64,000 nucleotides of DNA from Ancistrus triradiatus (Eukaryota; Chordata; Actinopteri; Siluriformes; Loricariidae), in contig JAJAGP010003194.1 in assembly GCA_025084515.1 (NCBI GenBank), positions 17,339 to 81,338 on the forward strand, read 5' to 3'. The stretch's first letter is position 1, and every line of letters begins with the position of its first letter. The notes beneath the pieces are model-generated. The model worked only from the letters and a program-made list of their open reading frames with translations, had not been told where the DNA came from and did no database searches. Both the position numbers and the translations under genes were made by a program. Of this stretch, positions 42,292 to 54,715 are shown one piece after another.

Positions 42292-44960
42292 ATATTCAGG
42301 CGAGGGCAACCTCTGTTGGTGGGAGGAGGAACCAGCAGCCTCAGGTGTAACATAGGCCCCCCTCTGACGGGCGACTCCTGACGGCCCAAACTCCCTATGC
42401 TGGGGTCGACCAAATGGTTGAGGGGCCGGCCTATTGGCCGCCTGCTGGTTCCGTGGCCACCTGGGAAGAAGGAGAGGCAGGCTTAAGCAGAGAGACATGA
42501 AACGTAGGGGAAATTTTGTACGAAGCGGGGAGGTCAAGGCGGTACGAGACAGGTGTGATCTGCTTAACAATTTTAAACGGGCCAATAAACCGGGGAGACA
42601 GCTTCTTGCATGGCAACTAAAGTCTGAGATCACGGGTGGATAACCAAACAAGATGACCAGGTTCGAACGGCGTGTGGGGACGACGGCGACGGTTAGCCTG
42701 GGTAGTGTACCTACGAACAGCCCTCTGTAAGCGCACATGAGCCTCCTCCCAGGTCTTGCCACTCCTCTGCATCCAGTCGTCTACGGACGGTACTGAAGAC
42801 GGTTCCCCTGACCAAGAAAATAGGGGTGGTTGAAAACCTAGGGTACACTGAAAGGGAGTAAGACCAGTAGCAAAATTAGTCAGCGAGTTCTGAGCGTACT
42901 CCGCCCATGGCAAACAACGTGCCCAATTCCCCTGAGAATGACTACAGTAGGAATGCAGGAACCTCCCTATTTCCTGGTTGAGCCTTTCGACCTGGCCGTT
43001 AGACTGCAGATGATAACCAAAAGTAAGACTGACATTCATGTTGAGTAACAAAAAGAAGGCCTTCCAAACATGAGAAGTAAACTAGGGACCCCGATCGGAC
43101 ACGATATCCTCGGGCAGACCGTAGTAACGAAACACAAAGTTAAATAAAGCCTCAGCCGCCTCCATGGCCGTGGGCAACTTGGCCATGGGGAGAAGTCTAC
43201 AACCCTTGGAAAAACGATCGACAATAACAAAAATGACGGTATGACCCTGTGACGGTGGGAGATCCGTGATAAATTTGATGCAGAGATGTGACCAAGGTCT
43301 TTCAGGAGTAGGTAGCGGCACTAGCAAGCCAGCAGGCATGTGCCTGGGCGTTCTGCTCTGGGCACACGGAACACAAGCCCCGACCACCTCAGCCACGTCC
43401 CCGGCCAACTGAGGCCACCAAAACTTATTGGCAACTAACTGAGTGGTTCGTTGAACACCAGGGTGACCGGAGCTGAGAGCGGAGTGCACCTGTTCGATAA
43501 TTCGTCTTCTCAGAGAAACAGGGACAAAATCCTTACCCACAGGGCAGTCGTTGGGGACAGCCAACTCCCCCCTCGTCCTACGCACCTCATCAACCAAATC
43601 CCATTGAATGGGCGCCAGAATGCGGCTGGGAGAAAGGATATTGGCCTTACCCGAATCCCCAGGCTCAGACTCCCATATTCTGGACAACGCATCTGCCTTG
43701 ACGTTCTTAGTACCTGGACGATAGGACACAGAAAAATTAAACCACGTAAAGAACAAAGCCCAACGAGCCTGGCGGGAATTAAGCCGCTTAGCGGACCATA
43801 TATTTTCTAGATTACGATGGTCGGTTAGGACCAAGAACGGATGCAAAGCACCCTCCAACCAGTGTCGCCACTCTTCAAGGGCCAATTTAATAGCCAAAAG
43901 CTCCCTGTTACCAACATCATAGTTTCTCTCAGCCGGACTTAACTTCCTGGAAAAATAGGCACATGGAAACAACTTGGCAGGAGAACCCGTTCTCTGGGAT
44001 AGGACAGCGCCAATCCCCGAGTCAGACGCGTCCACCTCAACGACAAAAGAGACCGAGGGATCGGGGTGCCTGAGGATGGGAGCGGAAGTAAACCGACCCT
44101 TAAGATCCCTAAAGGCCGAGTAGGCAGCCTGAGTCCAGAGGAGCGTCTTGTTGCCTCCAGGAAGCAAGGAGGTGAGAGGAGCGGCAACTTGGCTAAACCC
44201 CCTAATGAAACGCCGACGCACCACCGCCTCAACCTTGGAGGGATCCATACTGGTGAACCCTGAGTCAATAACATAACCCAAAAAGGAGATTCTGGACCGG
44301 TGAAATTCGCACTTCTCCCTCTTGAGGAATAGACCATTAGCCAACAATCTCTCAAGGACCTGACGAACATGACCCCTATGCTCCTCGAGAGACCGAGAAA
44401 AAATCAGAATATCATCAATGTACACAATAACAAAGCAATCAATGAGTTCATGGAAAATGTCATTCATGAAAGCCTGAAAAACAGAGGGAGTGTTGGCAAG
44501 ACCGAAGGGCATAACACAATATTCAAAGTGTCCCCTATTAGTCACAAAAGCAGTCTTCCACTCATCCCCCTCCCTAATCCGAACCAAGTTGTAAGCACTC
44601 CACAAGTCCAACTTGGAAAAAATGTTCGCTTCTCGTAGCAGCTCCAACGCGGGAGGAACAAGCGGAAAAGGAAAGGGATACTTGACAGTGATGGCGTTAA
44701 GTTTAGTTAAGTCAATGCACGGACGAAGCTCTCCCCCTTTCTTCTCCACAAAGAAAAATCCCACAGCAGCAGGAGACGTAGAAGGACGAATGAACCCCGC
44801 CTTCAAGGCTTCATCAATGTAACTGTCCATAGCCCGACACTCAGGGATGGAAAGGGGATAGATCCGACTTCTGGGAGGAGATGTACCAGGCAGAAGGTTG
44901 ATAGCACAATCCCAGGACCGGTGGGGAGGTAAACAGGCCGCCTTGCTCTTAGAAAAGACC
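42289..44960 (-). pseudogene. Gypsy-B pol: reverse transcriptase, RNase H, integrase
   Basis: The long minus frame 43082-44830 reads the reverse transcriptase (KLDLWSAYNLVRIREGDEWK, VMPFGLANTPSVFQ, VYIDDILIFSRS with YIDD intact), an in-frame loss of about 17 codons between KVEAVV and RRFIRGFSQ, then RNase H (VVEVDASDSGIGAVLSQ, LTDHRNLENI). The integrase follows with HPGVQR, CVPCAQ and the catalytic region reading IKFITDLPPSQ, where the usual first Asp of the DDE triad appears as Lys. TAG stops at 43082 (after VSDRGP) and 42617 interrupt an otherwise continuous frame into HLQSNGQVERLNQE, WAEYAQNSLTN and RFIGPFKIVKQITPVSYRL. The chromodomain that should follow is missing: EPAGGQ runs almost directly into a RPAPQPFGRPQH tail. 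Confidence 0.93.
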
Positions 44961-45678
44961 TAGTGAAAAGGTCAAAATACTCACGGGGAACGTCGACAGA
45001 GGCGAGAGGATCGAGTGAGTCGAATGCAGTGGCACGGAGGTTCACCTGAATGCAGTCCCGGAAGCACTTTGGACTCCACTGAACCAGCTCCTTCTCACCC
45101 CATCTGATGTGCGGCTGGTGCAAGCAGAGCCAGGGGTAACCTAGAATAACAGGGTTTCTAGGACAGTCAATGACAAAAAATGAAATTTTTTCCACATGAA
45201 ACAGTCCGATGTGCATGGTAAGTTCAATCGTGGATTCGGAGACAGTTCCTTGACCCACAGGATGATCATCGACAGCCCGTATCCTCAGAGGTGAAGGTAG
45301 GTCTGTCAATCCGATGTGGAGTCTCTCTGCAGTCCCACAGTCCATGAAGTTACCGGCTGCGCCAGAATCTATGAGTGCTGAGAGAGAGAACTCTTCTGAA
45401 CACACAGAAAATACTGCTTCCACACAGAAACTGGGTTCAAGCACACAGTGAAAACCTGTACTCACCTCAGACATCCTAGCAGCGCCAGGACGTCTAGTAC
45501 AGGTAGAAAGCACATGACCAGCCTGACCGCAGTAAAAACAGAGTTTCTCCCTGATGCGGCGCCGGCGCTCATCTGGGCTCAATTTGGCCCGACAGATGTC
45601 CATAGGATCGGTCACAGGTTCAGAGCGAGACGAGTCAAAAGTGGAAGGAGGTCTGGGCCGACGTTTCTCCCCAAGCAA
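44961..45678 (-). pseudogene. Gypsy-B zinc knuckle and aspartic protease
   Basis: The minus frame begins LGEKRRPRPPSTFDSSRSEP and has an intact CCHC knuckle CFYCGQAGHVLSTC (about 45500-45545) and a protease active site SALIDSGAAGNFMDCG (about 45350). HIRWGEKELVQWSPKC leads toward pol. A frame shift near 44955 separates it from the reverse-transcriptase frame. The DSG catalytic triplet is intact. Confidence 0.92.
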
Positions 45679-46314
45679 CTAGTCCAGTTTAATTGCCGTC
45701 GAGATGTACTGGTTGAGAGAAGAGCAATGGTCTCGACAGGTCATCTCCGCTTGAAGATCCCTACGAAGGCCTCTACGAAACACAGTGCGGAGTGCAGGTT
45801 CGCTCCAGCCGCTCCCAGCCGCCAACGTGCAAAATTCAAGGGCATAGTCCGCCGCCGTACGATCCCCTTGACATAGCTCGCACAGTTGATTCCCCACATC
45901 TTGCCCCGCACACGGATGATCGAAAACAGTCCGAAACATAGCATGAAACAGAGAAGCATCCTGCAGTGCTGGGTCATTCTGTGACCACAAAGCCGTGGCC
46001 CACAGTTTGGCTCTACCAGTGAGCAGGGAGATCAAAAAGTGAATTTTATCCGCGTCCGAACAAAATTGGTCATGATGATGATCAATATAGAGACTGCACT
46101 GCATCAAAAACGACTGACAAAGATCGGGAGAACCGTCATACCTTTCGAGGATGGCGATGAACGGCTGGATCGGGCTGTTAGTGGTAGCGGCTAAGGGTGG
46201 AGAAGCCGGCGTGGTGGTTTGGGGTGTAGCGCTAGTAGCATGGAGCATAAATCCCTGAAAAGCCTGCAACACTTCCTCAAGCTTCTGCTCCTGCTTCGCC
46301 AGTCGATCCGCCAA
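45679..46314 (-). pseudogene. Gypsy-B gag
   Basis: A clean 211-residue frame: MADRLAKQEQKLEEVLQAFQ (short coiled coil), a Pro/Thr-rich linker, then the capsid core (IAILERYDGSPDLCQSFLMQ, FLISLLTGRAKLWATALW, NQLCELCQGDRTAADYALEF, FRRGLRRDLQAEM). It ends in a TAG at 45679-45681, where similarity continues in frame into the knuckle and protease, so the stop is probably a nonsense mutation. Confidence 0.93.
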
Positions 46315-46347
46315 ACTCGCTGGCTCCTTGTTTTAGGCGAAGTCTTC

Positions 46348-46442
46348 TGTCACGACATGGTTAGAAAGTAGAAGCCATGTGCGAGTTTATTCCATAAACA
46401 GAGCAGTCAGATACAGGCGAGGCCAAAGCCAGAAGATCAGAG
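46348..46442 (-). repeat. Gypsy-B 5' LTR, truncated
   Basis: About 95 bp matching 42005-42099; the remaining roughly 190 bp are missing. Sequence after AGAAGATCAG is unrelated. Confidence 0.85.
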
Positions 46443-46729
46443 TTTATTTCGAAGTCTACTACATTGTTGAAAAACCCTGCTCTTGGATTTCTTCATAATA
46501 CCACTGCTATGCATGGGAACCTTAAAAGTGTGACTTAAAGCAACTGTGAGTAAAGAAAGGCTTAATTTCTTCACTGATGGTCATTGAATGGTTTTGAAGC
46601 TCTTGTCCTCTGACTTTGGTGGAAAATGGCGCAAATTAATGATGACGCTTTGCCAGATGGTGTTGCATTTGATATTTGTCTGTGTAAATTTATGCAACCT
46701 GCAAGTTACTGTTCAAATGTCTCTACCAA

Positions 46730-47501
46730 CGTCTGAAAGAGAGGCAGATCATATCAACTGGTATGAGCCTAAACTTGTAGACTTTAAAGAAGTTAAAGAG
46801 AGAGTTTATAAATGGATTCATGGTGGACAAAATTCTGATGATAGATATGCACTGCCTGTTATACAGCTCTGTGACAGTGAATCTGTGGTTGCACACAAAG
46901 ATCAAGAACATCAAGTATACGCATGAATCTGGAAGCAGAACAAGCAGCAATTTTGGTCAAAAGCAATGGAGAAAAAGCATGAGTCTTGAATCTAGGAAAT
47001 GTGTATCAAAGTAATGATAGAAAAACTTGAAAAGGAAACTGATTTAGCAGGATTTGAGGCAAAATTAAAAGTATTTCAGAAATATGACAACAAGAAAACC
47101 CAATGAAATCTAAAGTTGAAGCCAACACAATGAAGGGCAATGCAATGGATATGGGACTGTTAAGTGAGAATGTTCAGAGGAGGCAATCAAGAGCACTGGA
47201 ACCTTTTGAGTGTTCAAGCCCAGTAATGACCACAGAAAATTGCCACAGGAGACATGACTTTTCAGGCACAGGTTTCAGAGTTAGCCCACAACATTAATCT
47301 GTTACATGGATGATCAACCTAGAAGAGCTACATCTGAATTTCAATGTCAAAGTGTCGATTCTAATCATTTGGTGCTTTCCAGAGTTTTGTGCGGACAAAC
47401 TGATATCACCAAAATTCTTGTCAAACAACAACAGCTGTCACTACTCCCTACAAAACAAATAACAGTTTTTACTGGAGATCCCCTGCAGTACAAGCCATTT
47501 A
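46730..47501 (+). pseudogene. BEL gag N-terminal part
   Basis: It starts around SEREADHINWYEPKLVDFKE, then THESGSRTSSN-like and IEKLEKETDLAGFEAKLKVF (coiled coil), then ITVFTGDPLQYKPF, the counterpart of the conserved F-x-GDP-x-x-Y-x-x-F of BEL gag. The Tc1 at 47502 interrupts right after this motif. Frame changes and stops occur throughout. Confidence 0.8.
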
Positions 47502-49101
47502 CAGTGGAGCAAAAAAGTATTTAATCAGCCACTGATTGTGTAAGTTCTCCTACTTAGAAAGATGAGAGAGGTCTGTAATTTTCATCACAGGTACACTTCA
47601 ACTATGAGAGACAAAATGAGAAAAAAAATCCAGGAAATCACATTGTAGGATTTTTAAAGAATTCAATCGTAAATCATGGTGGAAAATAAATATTTGGTCA
47701 CCCACAAACAAGCAAAATTTCTGACTCTCACAGACCTGTCACAACTTCTTTAAGAAGCTCTTCTGTCCTCCACTTGTTACCTGTATTAATGGCACCTGTT
47801 TGACCTTGTTATCTGTATAAAAGGCACCTGTCCACAGCCTCAAACAGTCAGACTCCAAACTCAACCATGGCCAAGACAAAAGAGCTGTCGAAGGACATTA
47901 GGAAGAAAATTGTAGACCTGTACCAGGCTGGGAAGGGTGAATCTACAATAGGCAAGCAGGTTGGTGTGAATAAATCAACTGGGGGAGCAATTGTAAGAAA
48001 ATGGAAGACATACAAGACCATTGATAATCTCCCTCGATCTGGGGCTCCACGCAAGATCTCATCCCGTGGAGTCAAAATGATCATGAGAACGATGAGCAAA
48101 AATTCCAGAACTACACGGAGGGACCTGATGATTGCCCTGCATAGAGCTGGGACCAAAATAAACAAGTCTACCATCAGTAACATACACACTAACGCCGAGA
48201 GGGACTCGGATCCTGCAGTGCCAAGCGTGTCCCCCCCTGCCTTAAGTCCCCAGTACATATCCAACGCCCATCTGAAGTTTGCCAGAGAGCATATGGATGA
48301 TCCAGAAGAGGATTGGGAGAATATCATGTGGTCAGATGACAACCAAAATAGAACTTTTTTGGTAAAAAACTCAACTCGCATGTTTGGAGGAAGAAGAATT
48401 CTGAGTTTTGCGCCATAACCTACTGTGAAGCATGGGGGTGAAAAACATCATGCTTTGGGGCTGTTTTTCTGCAAAGTGGACAGGACAACTGCTCCATGTT
48501 AAGGGAAGAATGAACGGGACCATGTATTGTGAGATTTTAAGCCAAAACCTCCTTCCATCAGTGAGAGCATTGAAGATGGAACGTGGCTGGGTCTTCCAGC
48601 ATGACAATGCCCGAGCAGTGTGTTTGGGATCAAAGAAGGAGTGGCTCCATAAAACGCATTTCAAGGTCCTGGAGTGGCCTAGCCAGTCTCCAGACCTCAG
48701 CCCCATAGAAAATTTATGAAGAGAGTTGAAAGTTTGTGTTGCCCCAAAACATCACTGCTCAAGAGGAGATCTGCATGGAGGAAGGGGCCAAAATACCAGC
48801 TACAGTGTGTGCCAACCTGTTGAAGACTTACAGGAAACGTTTGACCTCTGTCATTGCCAACAAAGGTTATGTTACAAAGTATTCAGTTGAACTTTTGTTA
48901 TTGACCAAATACTTATTTTCCACCATAATTTACAATTAAATTATTTAAAAATCCTACAATGTGATTTCCTGGATTTTTTTTCCTCGTTTTGTCTCTCATA
49001 GTTGAAGTGTACATATGATGAAAATTACAGACCTCTATCATCTTTCTAAGTAGGAGAACTTGCACAATTAGTGGCTGACTAAATACTTTTTTGCTCCACT
49101 G
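47502..49101 (+). mobile_element. Tc1-type transposon (Tc1-D), complete ends
   Basis: About 200-bp terminal inverted repeats start CAGTGGAGCAAAAAAGTATT at 47502 and end with the complement at 49101. TA flanks lie at 47500-47501 and 49102-49103. It encloses one broken transposase gene. It is the same family as the copy at 58617-62329. Confidence 0.95.
47867..48890 (+). pseudogene. Tc1 transposase, broken (Tc1-D)
   Basis: From ATG 47867: MAKTKELSKDIRKKIVDLYQ, then helix-turn-helix segments (STIGKQVGVNKSTGGAIVRK). The frame continues cleanly for 183 codons to a TAA at 48416-48418, with WSDDNQNRTFL in place of the first catalytic WSDET. A second frame follows: NIMLWGCFSAKWTGQLLHVK, WVFQHDNARA (second Asp) and SQSPDLSPIENL (Glu), then a stop at 48717. 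DDE residues can be traced, but the protein is split. Confidence 0.92.
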
Positions 49102-49103
49102 TA

Positions 49104-49985
49104 TGAGTGATTTTGTACATGGTATTGATCAAGTCATGATCGACTTTATTTTCTGGAGCAATTCACTTTGGGTCAGCCCCAAGAGTTAGTTTGTAGTTGC
49201 ATTTATATGGATCCTGACAAAGATTACAAAGGTGGGCAAAGTGGCTGTTACAGCAGCATTTTGGCAATGAAATAAAAATGGCTAATGCAATTCTGGAAAA
49301 AGCTCTCGCATGGACACATCAAAGCTGAGGATGGAAAAGCTCTCAATTATTTTGCATTGTGTTTAAGGGGAGGTTTTAATAGCATGCAGGACATTGAAGC
49401 TCTCAAAGAACTGGAAACTCCATCAAACCTTTGCAGTATTATTTAAAAGTTGCCATTTAAGCTGTGTGATAAGTGGAGGTCCGTTGCCTGTGATATTCAG
49501 GAGAGATTCAGTCGTAGAGCCAGATTTGGTGATCTTGTGTGCTTTGTGGAGAAACACATTGCTCTCAAATTGCTTTGGACCCAGTTTTTGGAGATATTGT
49601 TGATCAACCAAATAGTCACCATCAAACCAAAAGGATCAGAATTAAAATCAAGGTGTGAGAAAGGTTGCCTAGGAAAGGGAGTATCTTTGCTACAGCTGTA
49701 AAAGCGTGTACTAATGTCATCACTGATAATTCACAAAACCGACAGATTCATACTGAGCAGAGCACTAGTGCTACTGAGAAGCCTTGCCTGTTCTGCAGTG
49801 GAGATCATGCCTTGGAAGACTGTAAGAATGTGAGAGCAGCTCTAAGCTCAGAGAGTAGAATTTCGAAAGAAAAAAGAACTTTGTTTTTGGTGCTTTGGAA
49901 GGGGCCACCTTAGTTCCAAGTGTCTTAAACATATATCCTGCTGCCAGCAAAAACACCCAACTATTTTGTCTGTTGACACAGAATG
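49104..49985 (+). pseudogene. BEL gag central part and zinc knuckles
   Basis: It resumes after the Tc1 with SDFVHGIDQVMIDF-like sequence, then a decayed stretch. The best part is 49770-49970: EKPCLFCSGDHALEDCKNV, a CX2CX3HX4C knuckle, and, after a shift, LCFWCFGRGHLSSKC, a second knuckle. Paired knuckles of this form are typical of BEL/Pao gag. Confidence 0.8.
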
Positions 49986-50442
49986 AGATAGAGCGCACAC
50001 ACAAGTGTCATAAAGCTCAAACTGATACATTTCTAAGTAGTGCTTTAGTTTCCTAGTTCTGTAACCTTTTATACTGAGGCTTTGAAGGAACAGTTGGCAG
50101 TTACCTGAAGAAAAGAAAGAAAGAATCCTGTTAAAGACTGTGGGACAAGAAAAGCCATTAGTGAGTCACTGGACCTTTGGAATGGAAGTGTGAACTCAAG
50201 ATGTGCGGCACGTACAGATGCACAGTGCTCTCACTTTTGGCAGACTTTTTTGTTATTTTTGTATGTCTTGTCAATCATCTTTACCACCTTCTGTCGGGCA
50301 AGCAATACCTACAGTCGGCATGAGCTCCTAAAAGCAGGAGCTCGGTGTAGAATAAGAGCAACAGCGGAGTTCATATACTTGCATAACATACCGGCAGACA
50401 TAGCAAGGAATTCGGGAGCACCGTGGATTACTATTACAATTA

Positions 50443-52820
50443 CAATTACTAATACTCAACTATCCGCACTGATCAGCTCATCTAAGTCATCAACATGTTT
50501 GTTAGATCCAATTCCTACACGTCTACTCAAACAAGTATTACCTAGTGTTATAGAGCCAGTGTTAGTTATTTTAAATTCATCCCTTACCTTAGGTTATGTG
50601 GCCCGAATCCTTTAAGTCTGCCGTATCAAACCACTGATTAAAAAAGCCAATCTTGACCCTTGTGTGATATCTAATTATAGACCAATTTCAAATCTACGGT
50701 TTCTGTCCAAAATCGTAGAAAAAGCCATCTATCAGCAGCTCTGCAGTTACCTTCAAAGAAATGAAATTTATGAAACATTTCAGTCTGGCTTCAGGCCCCA
50801 TCATAGTACTGAAACAGCATTAATTAGGGTACTAAATGACTTGTTAATGTCCTCAGATAAGGGATGTGTTTCTTTTCATGTTCTGTTAGATTTAAGTGCA
50901 GCATTTGACACTATAGATCATGATGTTTTACTAAACAGACTAGAAAATACTGTAGGTATTAAGGGATCAGCACTTTCTTGGTTTAAATCCTACTTAACCG
51001 ACCGGTACCAGTTTGTTCATATAAATAATCTAAGGTCTAAGCTCTCAAAAGTGAAGTATGGCGTGTCTCAGGAGTCAGTGCTTGGCCCGCTTTTATTCTC
51101 TCTATACATGCTGACACTAGGCTCAGTTATTTGTAAACATGGCATTAGTTTCCACTGCTATGCAGATGATACATAGCTGTACATATCAGCCAAACCAAAT
51201 GACATCCTTACAATAAGCAAAATTGAGGACTGTGTAAAGGAAATAAAAGATTGGATGTTATTTAATTTTCTCTTACTTAACTCCGATAAAACTGAGGTTC
51301 TATTAGTGGGACCCAAGGCTGTGAGAGACAGGTTAGCTACATCTATCCTAAATCTAGATGGCTGTCCAGTATTGCCCAGTCCGTCTGTAAAAAACTTAGG
51401 GGTCACATTTGATTCAGATCTCTCCGGATGCTCTAGTTAAATCTATAAATAAACTTCAGTTAGTTCAAAACGCAGCTGCCCGAGTGCTAACTGGAACCTA
51501 GAAAAATTTGATCATATCACTCCTGTTTCTATCATCACTGCACTGGTTTACCAGTCAAAATTCCGCATTGATTACAAAATACCTTCTTATAACTTATAAA
51601 GCTCTACATGGCCTGGCCCCACATTATCTGAGTGACTCTTAGAGTTTTACAATCCAAATCGTCTACTTCGTACGCAGGGTGCAGGACTTCTTTTAGTTCC
51701 TAGAATCAAAAAAGTCACAGCAGGGGGAAAGGCTTTCTCATTACATGGCCCCCCAACTATGGAATAAACTTCCCACTTTCGTTCGAGATTCAGACACCCT
51801 CCAAAGTTTTAAGTCTAGGCTAAAGGGACATACTTATTTATGCAGGCTTTTGACTAGCATGTTGCATGGTTTTTGTTGCTGGGGCGGAAGTCTGGAGTCA
51901 TGTCTGGCCTGCCTGCCTTGTCCGCTAGCCGGGAGTGTCGAGTGGGCGGTCTGGCTGAACTAGGCTTCGGTCCTCGTGATCTTGACCATCATGCATCCTT
52001 GCCTTAGAATAAGGGCAGAGCTGGGGGTTCATAGTCAAAGAGTCTTATGGTGATCAGAGACGTTGGGTGCTGTCTTCTGCCGCGCTCGTGGGGTTGCCAA
52101 TGTCTCATGTGATCCCCTCTTGGCTGACTGTTTCCTACCAGTTCTCCCCTCTTTCTAGCTTTCTAGCTATGCTGCTATAGCTAATGCTGCCGGGGTCTCA
52201 TGCTTACACTTGGCATCAGTGATTGACATGGCATCAGTGAGTGATTGTTATAACCACTGTGCTCTTAATCAATAACTAACTACATTTTCTGTTTTCTCTC
52301 CGAGTGTGTTCCAGCAGTTTTCCGGCCCCACACATATGTACATCTGATGGAGCTCCACTGTGCATTAATTCACATTTTATTCGACCATGACTCCATGACT
52401 TAGTTTCGCTCTTCGATTTATCATCATACCCGGGCCACTTAATGTCGATGTGAAACTTCACATTTTATTCGAACTTTGACTCCATGACTGTAGTTTCGCT
52501 TTTAGATTTATCATCATACCTGGGGCCACTTAATGTCGATGTGCATACTTCACATTCTTTTCAAACTTTGACTCCATGACTTTAGTTCGCTCTTAGATTT
52601 ACCATCTACGCCGCCCAAGGAGGTTGGGTCCCTTTTTGAGTCTTGGTCCTCCCAAGGTTTCTTCCTAGAAACTAGGGAGTTTTTCCTTGCCACTGTCGCC
52701 CTAGGTTTGCTCAATTTGAGATTGGACGTAGTTATTAGGAGATAATCTAAACTTGTAAAGTTGCTTTGAGACAATGCTCCATTGTAAAAAGCGCTATATA
52801 AATAAATCTGACTTGACTTG
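50443..52820 (+). mobile_element. L2 LINE (L2-4), 5'-truncated
   Basis: It begins inside the linker before the reverse transcriptase (LSALISSSKSSTCLLDPIPT) and runs to the (CTTGA)n tail at 52806-52820. The reverse-transcriptase frame 50664-51176 is clean up to CYADDT, followed by a TAG; 51255-51440 follows. About 50 codons are deleted at 51425 (SDLSG joins SSKSINKLQLVQNAAA). It ends FKSRLKGHTYLC and then a long 3' UTR. A possible TACTAT duplication flanks it (about 50434 and 52822). Confidence 0.9.
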
Positions 52821-54715
52821 ACTACTATCCCTGTGGGTAGGAAGCGACGGCGGCAAAGGGAGAGAAAACAAAAGCAAGGCTGTTGGACTGGTGCACTAGC
52901 AAAGCTGCGTAAGCAACCACATAAACCACCGCTTCCGAGCATATTTCTCGTTAACGCAAGATCACTCACTAACAAGATGGATGAACTGCAACTTCAGATG
53001 GCAAGAAATAACATCGCCAGGGACAGTTGCATTCTGCTCATCAGTGAAACCTGGCTACATCCAGCTATTCCGGACTCAGCTGTCGAGCTAACGGACCGTA
53101 CAGTACAGCGTCAGAATAGAAACAGCGCCTCCAATAAGTCTAAAGGAGGGGGACTTTGTGTGTATATCCACAACAAATGGTGTACTAACACAGTAATTGC
53201 TGTTAGTCACTGCTCCCTGGATTTGGAATTTCTGACTGTTAAATGCAGACCTTTTTACCTAACGAGGGAGGTTACTCTGGTTATGCTAACTGATGTTTAT
53301 GTTCCACCGGATGCTAATGCTAACTTGGTGCAAGCACTTTTGTATGATAGCATTAACCAACAACAAAGCCAGTATCCTGATGCCATACATATCATAGCAG
53401 GGGATTTTAATCATGGGGATTTAAAAGCAGTGCTCCCCAAATTCTACCAGCATGTGAAGTGTGCTACAAGAGGAGCAAATATATTGGACAAGGTGTATAC
53501 AAACATCAAAATGGGTTACAGGACCATTTATTTTTCGGCACGTTCAAAAATGCAATCAGGAAGGCAAAGGCTGACTACAAAAGAAGAATTGACGACCACC
53601 AAGAAAGTAATAGCACATTCCAGTCGATCATTCCAGCCTGTTTAAAATCTTCAACTATAGTCCCGATACCAATTAAATCTCACATCACCAGCCTTAATGA
53701 CTACAGGCCGGTTTCTGTAACACCGGTGGTAATAAAGTGCTGTGGGAAACTGGTTAGAAATCACATCCTTTCATTTCTTCCATCCAACTTGGACCCATAT
53801 CAGTTTGCATATAGGGCTGGCAGGTCTACAGAGGATGCAGTAGTTACTGCCCTTCATACAACCCTACACCACCTGGAACAGCAGGGAACCTACGCCCGGC
53901 TCCTTTTTGTGGATTATAGCTCTGCCTTTAACACCATCATCCCCTACAGACTGATGTGCACCTGTTGGACCTGGGTCAGCCTTATCACACTTGTCTATGG
54001 ATCAAAGACTTCCTGATGGGGCACAGACAAAGGGTTAGAGTAGGACTTCACACCTCTACATCCATTAGCCTCAGCACAGACTCCCCTCAGGGCTGCGTGC
54101 TGAGTCCCCTGCTCTACACCCTCTACACTTATGACTGCACCTCTGCTCATACCAGCAACACCATTGTCAAATTTGCAGATGATACTACCATTCTGGGACT
54201 CATCTCCGGAGACGACGAGATGAGACGATGGGACGAAGTGGAATGGATGTCATTATGGTGCACAGACAACAATCTACACTGAATACATCAAAGATGAAGG
54301 AGCTGGTCATTGATTTTAGAAAGGTGAGAAAAGACATTCAATCCTTAACCATCAATGGGGAATGTGTAGAAAGAGTCACAGATTTTTGCTTCTTGGGTAT
54401 TCATATCAATCAGGACCTAACCTGGGCTGTGAACATCAAGGAACTTACAAACAAGGCACAGCAGAGACTGTACTTCCAAAGGATTGTCTGCAGAAAAGAT
54501 TATTCGGTGTTCTCTACCCACCCTGGAGGATCTACACAACTCTCGTTGTCTTCAGAGAGCTCACAAAATTATTATGGACGTTTCTCACCCGGGTCACCAT
54601 GTCTTGGCGCTACTACCATCAGGTAGACGGTACAGAACGATTAAAACAAGCACCAACCAGCTCAGAATTAGCTTTTACCCCACTGCAGTTCGGGTACTAA
54701 ATAACTCATTATAAC
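52821..54715 (+). pseudogene. Rex1-like LINE ORF: endonuclease and reverse transcriptase, broken
   Basis: Endonuclease: FLVNARSLTNKMDELQLQMA, LLISETWLHPAIPD, GGGLCVYIHNKWCTN, IIAGDFNHGDLKAVLPKFYQ; the frame is clean from 52818 to 53645. A deletion after NIKMGYR removes the C-terminal SDH part. Reverse transcriptase: SLNDYRPVSVTPVVIKCCGK, FAYRAGRSTEDAVVTAL, LFVDYSSAFNTIIPYRL, a shift, SPQGCVLSPLLYTLYTYD and VKFADDTTILGLISGDDE (FADD intact). After further shifts, HPGHHVLALLPSGRRYRTIK leads to FYPTAVRVLNNSL near the end. The relationship to Rex1/Babar is from recalled family features, not a search. Confidence 0.87.

Larger units (their letters stand above)
42005..46442 (-). mobile_element. Ty3/Gypsy retrotransposon (Gypsy-B), 5' LTR truncated
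   Basis: The minus-strand order is gag, zinc knuckle, protease, reverse transcriptase, RNase H, integrase. The left (3') LTR is 42005-42291. The right (5') LTR keeps only about 95 bp (46348-46442), which match the first 95 bp of the left one (TGTCACGACAYGGNTAGAAAGTAGAAGCCA). The coding region needs only a few corrections, so it is younger than Gypsy-A and the BEL element. Confidence 0.95.
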
